A stretch of 64,000 nt of DNA from Merluccius polli (taxonomy: Eukaryota > Chordata > Actinopteri > Gadiformes > Merlucciidae). Position 1 is the first letter of the stretch, and every line of letters starts with the position of its first letter. The stretch is taken from positions 1-64,000 of the forward strand of contig JAOPHQ010005170.1 in NCBI GenBank assembly GCA_030340625.1, given 5' to 3'. This document shows positions 35,674 through 64,000 of the stretch, one piece after another. The notes beneath the pieces were generated by a model. That model was not told where the DNA came from and made no database searches. It was given only the letters and a program-made list of their open reading frames with translations. Both the position numbers and the translations under genes were made by a program.

Positions 35674-35772
35674 CATGGAGGTTGTTAGACCTGGGCATTC
35701 GGGGCTATAGCCCCGGATCTTTTAGGAATAGCCCCGGATCTCTGTGCCGTGAAATAAAAAATAACCCCCCCC
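35674..35772. repeat. Dispersed repeat copy shared with 11439-11521
   Basis: Both loci share CATGGA.GT.GTTAGACCTGG, GGCATTC, ATAGCCCCGGA and CGTGAAATAAAAAATA followed by a poly-C tract, in the same orientation. The remaining DNA of 35376-36180 shows no gene that I can support. Confidence 0.7.
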
Positions 35773-36184
35773 TGGTAGACCCTCCGCCTGCTGGGCCTGG
35801 TGGTCTCCACCCTGCGAGCTGAACTTATAAGGCGCTCTTCCTAGGAATTGGACTGTAAAAACTTTACACAAGCTGCAGATGTTTCAATAATGGCACACTA
35901 TATAGTGGTTGATTACCTGCTGTAGTGGTGAGAGGTGCAGACACCTCTGCCATGTCTAAACCCTTCAACTCATAACATACTAGCAGGTAACAATCAGCTA
36001 AAAATAACCTGTTCACTCATAACATACTAGCAGGTAACAAGACTATACAGTATATACATAATACAATAAAGTAAAGGACTCCCTCAAATGACAAAATGAA
36101 AATCTAACCAAAATCAAGTCATCCTCAAAAATGATGTTAGCGCTACTACTGTGTAAATATAGTATCTGGATGAAGAGTCAGATG

Positions 36185-36650
36185 AAGTCTTTACGTTGGG
36201 GCAGATGAGTCTTTACATTGGGACAGTCTAGATGAAGAGTCTTTACATTGGGACAGTCTAGATGATGAAGAGTCTTTACATTGGGACAGTCTAGATGATG
36301 AAGAGTCTTTACATTGGGACAGTCTAGATGATGAAGAGTCTTTACATTGGGACAGTCTAGATGATGAAGAGTCTTTACATTGGGACAGTCTAGATGATGA
36401 AGAGTCTTTACATTGGGACAGTCTAGATGATGAAGAGTCTTTACATTGGGACAGTCTAGATGATGAAGAGTCTTTACATTGGGACAGTCTAGATGATTTA
36501 GAGTCTTTACATTGGGACAGTTTAGATGAAGAGTCTTTACATTGGGACTGTCTAGATGAGGAAGAGTTTACATTGGGACAATCTAGATGATGACGAGTCT
36601 TTACATTGGGACATTCTAGATGATGACGAGTCTTAGCATTGAGACAGCCT
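36185..36650. repeat. 33-bp minisatellite downstream of ints3
   Basis: About 14 copies of a unit with GAAGAGTCTTTACATTGGG and ACAGTCTAGATGAT. The period is a multiple of three, so a false 154-codon frame stays open. Confidence 0.92.
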
Positions 36651-36770
36651 TCCATGACAGACCGTCTCCATGTTTCACAGAAACCAGGAAGGAGGTTGTG
36701 AGCTGTCTGATTGGTTAAAACCGTTTACATGTGATTGGTCTGATTAACGAAGCGTTCAGTTTTCAGCTTT

Positions 36771-36776
36771 TTTATT
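36771..36776 (-). terminator. Candidate polyadenylation signal of ints3
   Basis: AATAAA on the minus strand about 430 bases past the ints3 stop codon. Confidence 0.55.
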
Positions 36777-37204
36777 GATTCGGACACAGCTGTGTGTTAT
36801 GAAAATAGGTCAGTAGAAAGAAAGAAGTGAAAAAGTATTTTTTCCGTCATCCAGTCAAGGCCTTTAAAATCATCCAATCCCAGTGTACGTGGCCTTGATA
36901 TCGTCCAATGGGGAGAGAGGAGTTGATATGGTACAATTAGGAGAGAGGAGTTGATATCGTCCAATGAGGAGAGACCAGCTGGTAAAACAAATAAAATCCT
37001 CCGGGGTTTGGTCGCAGGGGCGTCACAATGGAAACAAGTTCATTATCACAATGTCTGACCTCGCTGATCCCCTGGACGACCAATGGACACGCAGCTTCAA
37101 TAGCCACGCCCCCAACCTGACACACAGCACAGCCAACCTGACACACGGCGTGTCTATGGAGTAGTGTGGCGGACTGGTTGCCATGGTGCCGTCGTGTGAT
37201 TGGT

Positions 37205-53667
<16,463 letters not shown>

Positions 53668-53960
53668 GTCCTCCCGCCCCGCGGAGCGCTGAGCCCCGCT
53701 ACCTCTGGAGGTTGTGGAGGTCGCGCGCTCCACCTCACCTCGACATCTAACCGCTCTGTGCTGCCGCCGCGTGCTTGTGCTTAAAAGTCTTTAAACCCTA
53801 TTTTATAATATAATGCTATTATATTATATTGTATTATATTGTATTGTATTGTATTATATTATATTGTAATGTAATGTAACAAACTCCTGCTGCTCTGGCA
53901 TCCGAAGAACACAAACCGACTTCCGGTGAGAACCGTGGCGTACCGGAAGTAGAACGGGGC
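53668..53960 (-). promoter_or_regulatory. Probable ints3 promoter
   Basis: GC-rich leader plus two ETS-type motifs: CTTCCGG (53920-53926) and CCGGAAGT (53943-53950). No TATA box is seen at a suitable distance. The exact transcription start is unknown. Confidence 0.5.
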
Positions 53961-54429
53961 TTCTGCCAGTCTTCTGACCAATCGGATTGCTTCACTATTA
54001 GACCGCAGTGACCAATCACCTTTTTTCTTACATGAGACCGAAGCGGCCAATCACTTTACTTTCACATGTTATACTTACTGAATATACACTATATAGTCTA
54101 TCTATCTATCATCACATAGAGTTAAATGAACACGACCTTCTTCCTCTGGTGCGCATATCTCTACACAGCAGCAGTATGCTGCGTTGCACAGCGTCACTTC
54201 TTGTCATAGTGAAAGTATTTCTTGTTGTGAGAGCGCCATGCTGCTCAGCTCCGCGGCCACCTGCACGACTGGAAATAACATAACACAGCTCATTTCGGTA
54301 AATGCAGGCAACATGCATAGTAGATAATAGACCAGTTGTAACGAAGGGAGGCCTATGAATGGCAAATTTTGCGAAGTACAAAATACTCAAGTAAAAATTA
54401 AAAGTACAGTTCTGAAAAAGTGTCCAAAT

Positions 54430-54775
54430 GTGCAAGGTTCATGCACCAGTTAAGCTGACTGCAGGTTCATGCACCAGTTGAGTTAACTGCAGGTTCATGC
54501 ACCAGTTGAGCTGACTGCAGGTTCATGCACCAGTTGAGTTAACTGCAGGTTCATGCACCAGTTGAGTTAACTGCAGGTTCATGCACCAGTTGAGCTGACT
54601 GCAGGTTCATGCACCAGTTGAGTTAACTGCAGGTTCATGCACCAGTTGAGTTAACTGCAGGTTCATGCACCAGTTGAGTTAACTGCAGGTTCATGCACCA
54701 GTTGAGCTGACTGCAGGTTCATGCACCAGTTGAGTTAACTGCAGGTTCATGCACCAGTTGAGCTGACTGCAGGGA
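54430..54775. repeat. 28-bp minisatellite, about 12 copies
   Basis: CAGGTTCATGCACCAGTTGA + GTTAACTG or GCTGACTG. 54776-55590 after it holds nothing I can recognise. Confidence 0.93.
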
Positions 54776-55594
54776 CCTATTGTTCTATTTTCGTTCAGCC
54801 TCATGTTCTGTTTATGGTTTATTTTTGAGATATATGAATATTGAATAGCCAGCCTTCATTCAAAGTGATCTCTCGTTCAAGTAGGATACACATATTTGTT
54901 CCTTCAAGGGCCTATGATCTCCCTAACTTTAGATTTTGCATTTCTTATTAAAGGATTTTAAGGTTTCATGATTGATATTGATGTGTGACGTGCATGACTT
55001 TGATATGCACGATTTTTTATTGTCATAATAATAAAGATGCATTGTGAACTTTAAATTCTTACTTTATAGTTTTCTTAATAGCTGTATACTTCTCAAATTA
55101 TTAGAAATGAAAGCCTTGGGTCAGTCTCATGAATAGCTCAGTCTAATCAGCACCGCTGTGTTGGACAGCGCTGCCGGGACACAAGTGATACCATCCACCC
55201 CTCCCCCTTTATTTTGATACCAAGATAACTTAACTAACTAACTTTAAAGCCCTTGTAGTTGTGGAGACTTGGGTATGTATGTTCAGTTTGATCAGTTATG
55301 TTATTTTCTGCAAAACCTGAGAAATAGGCCTAGTGATTAAATAACAGTGGCGGTGTTGACCTGCTGAAGTGCTCTTGGAAGGACCAACCCGTCCTAACCT
55401 CATTAAACCATAAAAGTAAACACTTTGCAAAAGGAAAACATGTTATTACACACTGGTAGGATAGAACTGTCTGAGGAGAACAATGCTGCTTTTAAATTCT
55501 GATTCGTTGCTGGAGTCGGTAAACGGTATTAAAACTTGACTTTGCTACCAGGTCTACTAGTCTGTGCAACGCAAAACACTGTCAGTTCTATAGA

Positions 55595-56010
55595 GCTATA
55601 GGAGGAGAGGAGAGAGGAGAGAGGAGAAAGGAGAGGGGAGGAGGAGAGGAGAGGGGGGGGGGGAGAAGGGGAGGAGAGGACAGTATAGAGGAGAGGAGGG
55701 GAGGAGAGGAAAGTAGAGGAGGAGCCTCCAGGCTGTAATCAGATAATCATCCTGATCTCCTGAAGACTTACGAAGCTAAATATATACACACACACTCACA
55801 CACACAATAAATAACACACACACAGTAATACACAGACACACACACACACACACAATAACACACACACGCAATAACACACACACTCATAAACACACACAGA
55901 CACACACAGTAATACACAGTAATACACAGACACACATACACACAATAACACACACACACACAATAACACCCACACTCACAAACATACACACACACACCCA
56001 CACACACACT
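55595..56010. repeat. GA-rich tract and interrupted (CA)n tract
   Basis: GGAGAGGAGAGAGG purine run 55595-55725, then ACACAC with AATAACAC interruptions 55785-56010. Confidence 0.9.
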
Positions 56011-56044
56011 GTGCAACACTAGCAAAAATTGGTCATGTCCTGTA

Positions 56045-56610
56045 GAAACAGGGCGGAGTCAAACTGTCTGTGTGATATATCATAATAAGAGGTGGAGTCA
56101 AACTGTCTGTGTGATATATCATAATAAGAGGCGGAGTCAAACTGTCTGTGTGATATATCATAATAAGAGGCGGAGTCAAACTGTCTGTGTGATATATCAT
56201 AATAAGAGGCGGAGTCAAACTGTCTGTGTGATATATCATAATAAGAGGCAGAGTCAAACTGTCTATGTGATATATCATAATAAGAGGCGGAGTCAAACTG
56301 TCTGTGATATATCATAATAAGAGGCGGAGTCAAACTGTCTGTGTGATATATCATAATAAGAGGCGGAGTCAAACTGTCTGTGTGATATATCATAATAAGA
56401 GGCAGAGTCAAACTGTCTATGTGATATATCATAATAAGAGGCGGAGTCAAACTGTCTGTGATATATCATAATAAGAGGCGGAGTCAAACTGTCTGTGTGA
56501 TATATCATAATAAGAGGCGGAGTCAAACTGTCTGTGATATGTCATAAGAAGGGGCGGACTCAAACTGTCTGTGATATGTCATAAGAAGGGGCGGACTCCA
56601 ACTGTCTGTG
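56045..56610. repeat. 39-bp minisatellite, about 15 copies
   Basis: AGGCGGAGTCAAACTGTCTG + TGTGATATATCATAATAAG. The last copies diverge. False frames are open on both strands. Confidence 0.95.
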
Positions 56611-56757
56611 TGAAATGTCATAAGAAGGATTATTCATAACGCCTGTGTGTGTGTGTGTGTGTGTGTGTTCGGTGTGTGTTACTGTCTGTGACAGTGTGTG
56701 TGTGTGTGTGTACAGTATACACCCTCCATCTCTTCCTCTCTCCACCCTCTCGACCAG

Positions 56758-59700
56758 GTCCAGATGGTGGAGGAGAGTGAGGTACGTCGGCGTCGTGGGG
56801 AGTTTCAGACCACAGCGACGGCAAACTGGCGCGCTACCCCTTCCCCCCCCAGCCCTATGGGGAGCAGATGCACACGCAGGTCAGGCACATGCGACGCGAG
56901 CGTCGTCATGGCGACGTGTTGGGGGCCCACACGGAGCGGGATGCCCTGCAGCCCAGGCGGGGTAAGGAGTAGAACCCCAAACCTCATGTCATAATGCTGC
57001 CTTGCTCTGGGGCTCACCCTGCCTTCGGTTTCTCTTGCAGGCGTCCAACAGATGGGTAAGAGGTTCGACTCTGTGGACCGGTCCTATCAGCAATGCCTCA
57101 ACACAAGCCCAGCCCTCTGGAGGAAGCCAGCCAATGAGACGTTGAGGAACAGCCATAATAAGACCAAGCTGCAAGTGATTGGTAGTTTTAGCAGCTCGGA
57201 GGAGGAGCTTGACCCCATCGGCTGTGATGACTACGACCGTGAGTCTCTGCATGCAAACCCTAACCCTAACCCTAACCATAACCCTAACTCCTAACCCCAA
57301 CCCCTAAAGCCTAAATTACAATTTAGGCTTTAGGGGAGATCCGGATCCAGAGATCCACATCGCGACACTGAGACATGTACATGGCCCTTAGGCCGGTGGT
57401 GCACCTACACAAGTCCTCCCAGAGGTTAGCAACGCATCGCCCATCTCTGCTGAAGTTCAGTTAGTTTCCGACAGACACAAGAATAAAACGAACGCACCTG
57501 GCGAAATCAAAACATTATTTTCAGTTGGTTGAGATACACCAACCGCTTTTCAGTAGTAAAGCTGAAAGGCAACGTGGATCTTTGCAGACGTACTGCACAT
57601 ATAACGGTAAATCTAGCTTATGCCCTAACTCAACTACACTAGCTGTGATGAATATGACCATAATTGTCGGCATGGTAACACGCTAATGTCATCTTAACCC
57701 TAACCTATAAAGCGTACCCCTAACCCTCCATCCTGACCCCTACACCAACCCCTAGACTTACTTGAACCTTAACCTTGGGAAGGTGTCTACACTCCTTCCT
57801 GTCCAGCTGGTGCACCTGAAGGATCAGTCAGCAGCCTGGTAACCAATAACAGGAACAACTTAAATTAACTCCTCTACGTCAGAAGCCAACCTGTCAGAGA
57901 TTACACACTTCTGATTGGCTCAGAGACCTAGTGGCTCCTCCCACAGACTGTGAGTTGAGGACAGGTATCTCATGGGGCTTCAGATGGAAGACTGAGGACC
58001 CGGAGGAGGACTGCATGTTTCTCCATAGAGAGATACAGATAGCCTACCTCTGAGTCAGACCACACCGCGGGGATTACTACAGAGTAACATGACTGCTTCA
58101 CTGAGCTGTGTCTCTTCGTCCGTCTAATGGGATTAAGAAGAAGACTCGGATTAATGAACACCAGGAACCTATTTATAGCTACTAGAGATAGCCCTACTGC
58201 TAGCTACCAGATACATAGACCTACTGCTAGCTACTAGAGATAGCCCTACTGCTAGCTACCAGATACATAGACCTACTGCTAGCTACTAGAGATAGCCCTA
58301 CTGCTAGCTACCAGATACATAGACCTACTGCTAGCTACTAGAGATAGCCCTACTGCTAGCTACCAGATACATAGACCTACTGCTAGCTACTAGAGATAGC
58401 CCTACTGCTAGCTACCAGATACATAGACCTACTGCTAGCTACTAGAGATAGCCCTACTGCTAGCTACCAGATACATAGACCTACTGCTAGCTACTAGAGA
58501 TAGCCCTACTGCTAGCTACCAGATACATAGACCTACTGCTAGCTACTAGAGATAGCCCTACTGCTAGCTACCAGATACATAGACCTACTGCTAGCTACTA
58601 GAGATAGCCCTACTGCTAGCTACCAGATACATAGACCTACTGCTAGCTACTAGAGATAGCCCTACTGCTAGCTACCAGATACATAGCCCTACTGCTAGCT
58701 ACTAGAGATAGCCCTACTGCTAGCTACCAGATACATAGCCCTACTGCTAGCTACTAGAGATAGCCCTACTGCTAGCTACTAGATACATAGACCTACTGCT
58801 AGCTACTAGAGATAGCCCTACTGCTAGCTACCAGATACATAGCCCTACTGCTAGCTACTAGATATAGACCTACTGCTAGCTACTAGATATAGACCTACTG
58901 CTAGCTACTAGATATAGCCCTACTGCTAGCTACTAGATACATAGACCTACTGCTAGCTACTAGATATAGCCCTACTGCTAGCTACTAGATATAGCCCTAT
59001 TAATAGCTACTGGATATATACCTGGAGGAGATCTGAGGACCTAGTGGAGATCTGAGGACCTAGAGGAGATCTGAGGACCTAGAGGAGATCTGAGGACCTA
59101 GTGGATCTGAGGACCTAGAGGAGATCTGAGGACCTAGAGGATCTGAGGACCTAGAGGAGATCTGAGGACCTAGAGGATCTGAGGACCTAGAGGAGATCTG
59201 AGGACCTAGAGGATCTGAGGACCTAGAGGAGATCTGAGGACCTAGAGGAGATCTGAGGACCTAGAGGATACTTGAAGACCTAGAGGAATCCTTGGACCGA
59301 TGTTTAGAAGTCTCTTTATCATCCCCACTATCAGCCCTTTAACCCAAAGCTAAAAGCTAAAGTGAAGCTAGATGCTAATCAGAAGTTAACCAGTCACCAT
59401 CCTGTTGAAGCTCTGCCACCGTTGACCACAAGCTTAGCATCCTTCTGCTAAAACAGGTACGAAGGAGCTAGCGTCTACAGACAGCTATCCCTGTAGCCTG
59501 TATCTCCAGACAGCAGTAGTTATGGATCCCGTGGCAGGTCCTGGTGAGACCCACCAACCCATAACCCCATAACCCCATAACCCCATAACCCCGCTGTGAT
59601 TGACTGCTGATGTGTTGTTACTAAACATAACTCTCTGGTATCTGTAATCTCTAACCTCACTGTTACAGGTAAGATTTACTATGTGTAAGGTGTTAGGTTA

Positions 59701-62191
59701 GAGATGGTTAGTTTAGGTGTTAGGTTAGAGATGGTTAGTTTAGGTGTTAGGTTAGAGATGGTTAGTTTATGTATTAGGTTAGAGATGGTTAGTTTAGGTG
59801 TTAGGTTAGAGATGGTTAGTTTAGGTGTTAGGTTAGAGATGGTTAGTTTAGGTGTTAGGTTAGAGATGGTTAGTTTAGGTGTTAGGTTAGAGATGGTTAG
59901 TTTAGGTGTTAGGTTAGAGATGGTTAGTTTAGGTGTTAGGTTAGAGATGGTTAGTTTAGGTGTTAGGTTAGAGATGGTTAGTTTAGGTGTTAGGTTAGAG
60001 ATGGTTAGTTTAGGTGTTAGGTTAGAGATGGTTAGTTTAGGTATTAGGTTAGAGATGGTTAGTTTAGGTATTAGGTTAGAGATGGTTAGTTTAGGTGTTA
60101 GGTTAGAGATGGTTAGTTTAGGTGTTAGGTTAGAGATGGTTAGTTTAGGTGTTAGGTTAGAGATGGTTAGTTTAGGTGTTAGGTTAGAGATGGTTAGTTT
60201 AGGTGTTAGGTTAGAGATGGTTAGTTTAGGTGTTAGGTTAGAGATGGTTAGTTTAGGTGTTAGGTTAGAGATGGTTAGTTTAGGTATTAGGTTAGGGATG
60301 GTTAGTTTAGGTATTAGGTTAGAGATGGTTAGTTTAGGTTTGCATAGGTAGGCATGCTAAGTTAACACCATGTACTGTTAGCATGCCAAGCTAACATCCT
60401 GTACTGCTTGGTTACTAGGCAACATGGATGGCCATTGGTGGGACCAAGGTTCTCGGCACGGCGAGGTCCTGCCCACGTCTACGGTACGACCAATAGGTCT
60501 AACTGTTGCCCCTCCCCCATCCTCTGATCCTAGGCACACAAACTACACAATCAACACAAAAACTACACACAAACTACACACAAACTGTACACAAAAACAG
60601 TATACAAACACTACACACAAACTGTACTCCTAACTACACCTTAACTACACCATTACTACACCATAACTACACAATGACTACGCCATAACTACATCTTAAC
60701 TACTCCCAGACTCTGAATCTATCCTAACTACACCATAACTACACCCAGGCACAGTAACTGTAGGGGCGACGTTATGACTGAGTAATGATAACTATCATTA
60801 CAGCCCATACAATTCAAATGTGTTTTATCTTTTGCTATTATGGGATGTGACTGATGTCTTCATCATTCTGGTAGCATGCAGTAACATGGCAATCGTCCAA
60901 CGATGGGAAGCGTTTGATTGGTCGGATTCTGCTCAACAAGAGGATGAAAGATGGCAGCATTGCTGATGACACTGGAGCTCTGCTGGGACTCAAGGTACAG
61001 TTATGTTATGGAAGGGTAGGGTTAGGTTATATGGTTAGGTTTTACGGTTAGGTTTTAGTGTTAGGTTATAGGGTTAGGAGTTATAGGGTTATAGGGTTAG
61101 GGTTTACATGGTTAGGTTATAGGGTTAGGGTTATAGGGTTAGGAGTTATAGGGTTGTAGGGTTAGGGGTTATAGGGTTGTGGGGTTAGGGGTTTCATGGT
61201 TAGGTTACAGGGTTAGGGTTATAGGGTTGTAGGGTTAGGGGTTATATGGTTAGGTTATAGGGTTGGGGTTGTAGGGTTAGGGGTTATAGGGTTGTAGGGT
61301 TAGGGGTTATAGGGTTGTAGGGTTAGGGGTTATATGGTTAGGTTATAGGGTTAGGGTTATAGGGTTAGGGGTTATAGGGTTGTAGGGTTAGGGGTTATAT
61401 GGTTAGATTATAGGGTTAGGTTGTAGGGTTAGGGTTATAGGGTTAGGGGTTATAGAGAACAGGTTATAGGGTTAGGGGTTTTAGGATTAGGGGTTATTGG
61501 GTTAGGGTTAGGGGTTATTGGGTTAGGGTTAGGGGTTTTAGAGAACAGGTTATAGGGTTAGGGGTTTTAGGATTAGGGGTTATAGTGTTAGGGGGTATAG
61601 AGAACGGGTTATAGGATTAGGGGTTTTAGGATTAGGGGTTATTGGGTTAGGGTTAGGGGTTTTAGGGTTAAGGTATTAACAGACTGTTGTGGCTGCAGGT
61701 GGTAGGGGGGAGGATGACAGAGTCTGGGTGTCTCTGTGCCTTCATCACCAAGGTGAAGAGAGGAAGTCTAGCAGATACTGTAGGCCACCTCCGACCAGGT
61801 AACACACAAAGTTATTTTCTTATTTTTTAATGTTATCTTTTGGTATATTGTTATGGGCTTTTCATGCTTTCATGGACAGGGGAGTGGAGAGAGACAGCTA
61901 AGTGGGTTGAAAGAGAGAGTGGATGACTAATAGAAATCCTTCCCCGACTTTTCACCCTACCACTCCAAGGAGCTGATGGGCTTCAAAAGTGTGGCTTACG
62001 TTATTATTACTATGCAACTCCATCCAAGGTCATGTATGCTAGCAGTGATTAGATGTGGGTTGGGGATGGGCAGAGGGACAGGGTTACGGTGAGGTTAGGG
62101 GATGGGAAGGGGGATAGTTATAGTCCGGGTCCTGCTGGTTATAAAGCCCATCCTTGTCCCATCTGTTTACTCTTAATGTTAAGTTAGTCTG

Positions 62192-62271
<80 letters not shown>

Positions 62272-63542
62272 ATTCATGGGTTTTGCAGGTGACCAGGTGT
62301 TGGAGTGGAACGGGCGACTGCTCCAGGGTGCGACCTTCAAGGAGGTTTACAACATCATCCTGGAGTCCAAATCACAGCCTCAAATAGAGCTGCTGGTGTC
62401 ACGAGCCATCGGGTAAATCCAAGTTCACAAACAACTCAACATAATAATACAAATAATAAGAATATTAAGACAAACAACTCAACATAATAATACAAATAAT
62501 AAGAATATTAAGACAAACAACTCAACATAATAATACAAATAATAAGAATATTAAGACAAACAACTCAACATAATAATACAAATAATAAGAATATTAAGAC
62601 ACACAACTCAAAATAATAATACAATACATGTCTTATGATTCCCAGTGATTCTGCACGGATATCACAGAACTCTCCCGCACACCCAGACTCTAGTAAGTCA
62701 CACACCTTACTGACTGTTAGGGATAGTCACACACCTTACCGACTGTTAGGGTTAGTCACACATCTTACCGACTGTTAGGGTTAGTCACACACCTTACTGA
62801 CTGTTATGGTTAGTCACACCCATTACCGACTGTTAGGGTTAGTCACACACCTTACCGACTGTTAGGGTTAGTCACACACCTTACCGACTGTTAGGGTTAG
62901 TCACACACCTTACCGACTGTTAGGGTTAGTCACACACCTTACCGACTGTTAGGGTTATTCACACACCTTATGAACTGTGAGGGATAGTCACATACCTTAC
63001 CGACTGTTAGGGTTAGTCACACACCTTACCGACTGTTAGGGTTAGTCACACACCTTACCGACTGTTAGGGATAGTCACACACCTTACCGACTGTTAGGGT
63101 TAGTCACACACCTTACCGACTGTTAGGGATAGTCACACACCTTACCGACTGTTAGGGTTAGTCACACACCTTACCGACTGTGAGGGATAGTCACACACCT
63201 TACCGACTGTGAGCGATAGTCACACACCATAGGGTTTACCGACTGTGAGCGATAGTCACACACCTTACCGACTGTTAGCGATAGTCACACACCTTACCGA
63301 CTGTGAGCGATAGTCACACACCTTAGGGTTTACCGACTGTGAGGGATAGTCACACACCTTACCGACTGTTAGCGATAGTCACACACCTTACCGACTGTGA
63401 GCGATAGTCACACACCTTAGGGTTTACCGACTGTGAGCGATAGTCACACACCTTACCGACTGTTAGGGATAGTCACACACCTTACCCTAACAGTCGGTAA
63501 GGTGTGTGACTAACCATCGTATCATAAGAACAGATATCAAAT

Positions 63543-63597
<55 letters not shown>

Positions 63598-63668
63598 GTT
63601 CTTTTGACTCACAGAAGATGGCGCCTGTTTTGTCTCCCTTGCGAAGCGGACAGTCAGGACAGCACTCT
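56758..63668 (+). CDS. rims2-like: RIM (regulating synaptic membrane exocytosis) protein, RIMS2-like, internal exons with the PDZ domain, partial
   Basis: RIMs are presynaptic active-zone scaffolds that dock vesicles and calcium channels. Exons seen: 56758-56961, 57041-57238, 60419-60483, 60875-60994, 61699-61798, 62289-62412, 62646-62692, 63598-63668. Family words in order: EVRRRRGEFQ, KLARYP, MRRERRHGDV, GSFSSSEEELDPIGCDDYD, HAVTWQSSNDGKRLIGRILL, then the PDZ domain (ALLGLKVVGGRMTESG, CAFITKVKRGSLADTVGHLR, GDQVLEWNGRLLQGATF, EVYNIILESK), then SSFDSQKM. RILLNKR.KDGS and GHLRPGD are closer, from memory, to RIMS2 than RIMS1. The C2 domains must lie beyond the right edge. No upstream exons (Rab3/Munc13-binding zinc finger) are visible in the 3 kb back to ints3. 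In exon 56758-56961 the 5' part (EVRRRRGEFQ) and the 3' part (KLARYP onward, which joins the next exon in phase) are in different frames. Confidence 0.85.
57239..60418. repeat. RIM-like intron with telomere-like tract and three minisatellites
   Basis: (CCCTAA)n-like run 57253-57300; 52-bp repeat with CTACTGCTAGCTAC 58180-59000 (about 15 copies); CTGAGGACCTAGAGGAGAT repeat 59030-59280; 27-bp TTAGGTTAGAGATGGTTAGT.. repeat 59700-60340 (about 24 copies). 57300-58170 shows no feature I recognise. Confidence 0.9.
61005..61675. repeat. GGGTTAGGGGTTATAGGGTT repeat
   Basis: Irregular telomere-like array filling the RIM-like intron between exons 60875-60994 and 61699-61798. Confidence 0.9.
62187..62265. 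repeat. (TA)n microsatellite
   Basis: A TA run of about 75 bases just upstream of the acceptor of exon 62289-62412. Confidence 0.97.
62425..62620. repeat. 43-bp repeat, about 4.5 copies
   Basis: ACAACTCAACATAATAATAC + AAATAATAAGAATATTAAGAC in the short intron after exon 62289-62412. Confidence 0.9.
62693..63500. repeat. 29-bp minisatellite starting at a RIM-like donor, about 27 copies
   Basis: AGTCACACACCTTACCGACT + GTTAGGGTT. The first copy begins inside the donor GTAAGTCACACACC. The last copy (63485-63515) is followed by an inverted copy. Confidence 0.93.
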
Positions 63669-63893
63669 GTGAGTACCCATATTAAAAATATGAAACATAT
63701 GAAACATGAAACATATGAAACATACTACATATAAAACATATGAACATAGGAAACATATCAACATAGGAAACATATAAAACATATGAACATAGGAAACATA
63801 TCAACATAGGAAACATATGAAACATATGAAACATACTACATAGAGAGCACTGGGATATTAGGTAATTAAGTGTGTGCATCTGTGTGTGTGTGT

Positions 63894-63957
<64 letters not shown>

Positions 63958-64000
63958 ATGCATGCGTGTGGTATGTGTGTGTGTGTGTGTGTGTGCGTGC
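63543..64000. repeat. (GT)n tracts and AACATATGAAACATA repeat at the right edge
   Basis: GT run 63543-63592 upstream of the last visible exon; AAACATATGAACATAGG repeats 63690-63840; GT runs 63880-63955 and 63972-64000. Confidence 0.9.

Noticed and set aside
53834..54283. Short frames upstream of ints3
   Set aside because: No family resemblance, no splice context, and the region looks like promoter and spacer.
55768..56030. CRISPR-like or regularly spaced repeats
   Set aside because: Interrupted CA microsatellite without unique spacers. This is vertebrate DNA, and none of the arrays in the window has a constant repeat with unrelated spacers.
59704..60351. 215-codon plus-strand frame
   Set aside because: A 27-bp minisatellite in a RIM-like intron.

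Overview
The window reads as nuclear DNA of a bony (teleost) fish. It holds five vertebrate genes with many short exons and GT-AG introns, one single-exon gene, hAT-like and foldback DNA elements common in fish, and an extreme load of microsatellites and minisatellites. I rebuilt the genes exon by exon from splice signals, codon phase and remembered vertebrate protein families. No database was searched. All exon phases join cleanly except at one point in the RIM-like gene.

Layout, left to right. Positions 1-7549 hold the minus-strand chaperonin subunit gene cct3, 11 exons, with its last part beyond the left edge; an unrelated first exon of a fish multi-copy gene family lies at 657-838 in its intron or flank. 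Positions 9183-18854 hold a complete minus-strand PDIA3-like thiol-disulfide isomerase of 13 exons, whose second active site is CPHC. Positions 19842-32300 hold the minus-strand transcription regulator gon4l: 21 coding exons plus a probable 5' noncoding exon. Positions 33196-34037 hold a plus-strand single-exon C2CD4-family gene that has no C2 domain. It is divergent from gon4l and convergent with the next gene. Positions 34429-35375 hold a foldback element. Positions 37205-53667 hold minus-strand ints3 (Integrator/SOSS subunit 3), complete, 29 exons and 1020 residues. Positions 56758-63668 hold plus-strand exons of a RIM (RIMS2-like) active-zone protein covering the PDZ domain. It continues past the right edge and carries an apparent one-base frameshift.

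The genes are unrelated housekeeping and neuronal genes, not an operon. In human, CCT3, GON4L, INTS3 and C2CD4D all lie in 1q21-q22, so the block looks like conserved synteny.

The strongest theme is where the tandem repeats sit. Many minisatellites begin exactly at an exon edge and have copied the real splice donor or acceptor with a few exon bases, giving tandem arrays of 2 to about 12 pseudo splice sites. One ints3 exon fragment has been copied 4 kb away into another intron, where it forms a possible in-frame 36-base cassette exon. Further repeat arrays lie inside gon4l coding exons, and many intronic arrays contain the telomere-like motif GGGTTAG. Copy numbers are counted by eye and approximate.
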